Of a stretch of 64,000 nucleotides of DNA, positions 63,973-64,000 are shown in pieces. Position 1 is the first letter of the stretch. Every line of letters begins with the position of its first letter. This DNA is from Hirundichthys speculiger (lineage: Eukaryota > Chordata > Actinopteri > Beloniformes > Exocoetidae), in contig JAGFBZ010002567.1 in NCBI GenBank assembly GCA_018398805.1, positions 1,180,501-1,244,500 of the forward strand, given 5' to 3'. The notes under the pieces are model-generated. The model was given only the letters and a program-made list of their open reading frames with translations, did not search any database and was not told the origin of the DNA. A program made the translations under genes and the position numbers.

Positions 63973-64000
63973 ATGTATATATAAAGTTGCTAATGCTGAG
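63734..64000 (+). other. pde4d: pde4d intron, running off the window
   Basis: The donor is GTATGAA. It contains an AT/GT microsatellite. UCR2 and the catalytic domain must lie downstream of the window. Confidence 0.85.
63912..63983. repeat. (AT)n(GT)n microsatellite
   Basis: An alternating AT tract is followed by GT units and then TATGTATATATA, close to the right edge, within a pde4d intron. Confidence 0.93.

Overview
The window is vertebrate genomic DNA, almost certainly from a ray-finned (teleost) fish. It is AT-rich and has GT-AG introns, long (AT)n/(GT)n microsatellites, a teleost-type tRNA-derived SINE and several decayed hAT-type DNA transposons. There are no operons, Shine-Dalgarno sites or long ORFs. 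Nearly every open frame over 60 codons is noise in intron sequence.

The only gene I can support is the 5' half of pde4d (cAMP-specific 3',5'-cyclic phosphodiesterase 4D) on the + strand. It runs off the right edge and probably also off the left edge. Four constitutive exons encoding the start of the UCR1 regulatory module lie at 60579-60770, 62720-62756, 62849-62925 and 63684-63733. Their lengths are 192, 37, 77 and 50 nt and their phases are mutually compatible. Upstream are alternative first exons that all end in the same splice phase (two bases of a split codon) and so can each join the 60579 exon. The PDE4D3 exon is at 31825-31871 and keeps the RRHS PKA site. The PDE4D9 exon is at 52046-52110 and is nearly identical to the mammalian one. 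A third candidate at 47368-47495 has a 42-codon reading frame that I do not recognise; it is the best candidate here for something undescribed. The catalytic domain and UCR2 lie beyond the right edge.

Layout: 1-30.8 kb is intron or upstream sequence with repeats (SINE at 49-420, hAT-like elements at 773-1652 and 20532-21581, a TA-flanked element with another repeat nested inside it at 17590-18338). About 30.8-31.9 kb holds the PDE4D3 first exon and probable leader. 32-47 kb is intron with a MITE at about 42.1-42.7 kb and a second MITE at 43977-44326. At 47.3-47.5 kb is the novel candidate first exon. At 48901-49512 is a hAT relic with a zinc-finger remnant. At 51.47-52.11 kb are the PDE4D9 promoter, leader and exon. 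52.1-60.6 kb is intron, including a second, oppositely oriented copy of the 43977 MITE at 58644-59025. 60.6-64 kb holds the UCR1 exons.

Regulatory logic: promoter choice sets the N-terminus, which in this family controls targeting and PKA or partner binding, while the shared UCR1 exon carries the second PKA site (RRESF). Three perfect TGACGTCA cAMP-response palindromes occur in the window, one of them about 310 bp after the PDE4D9 exon.
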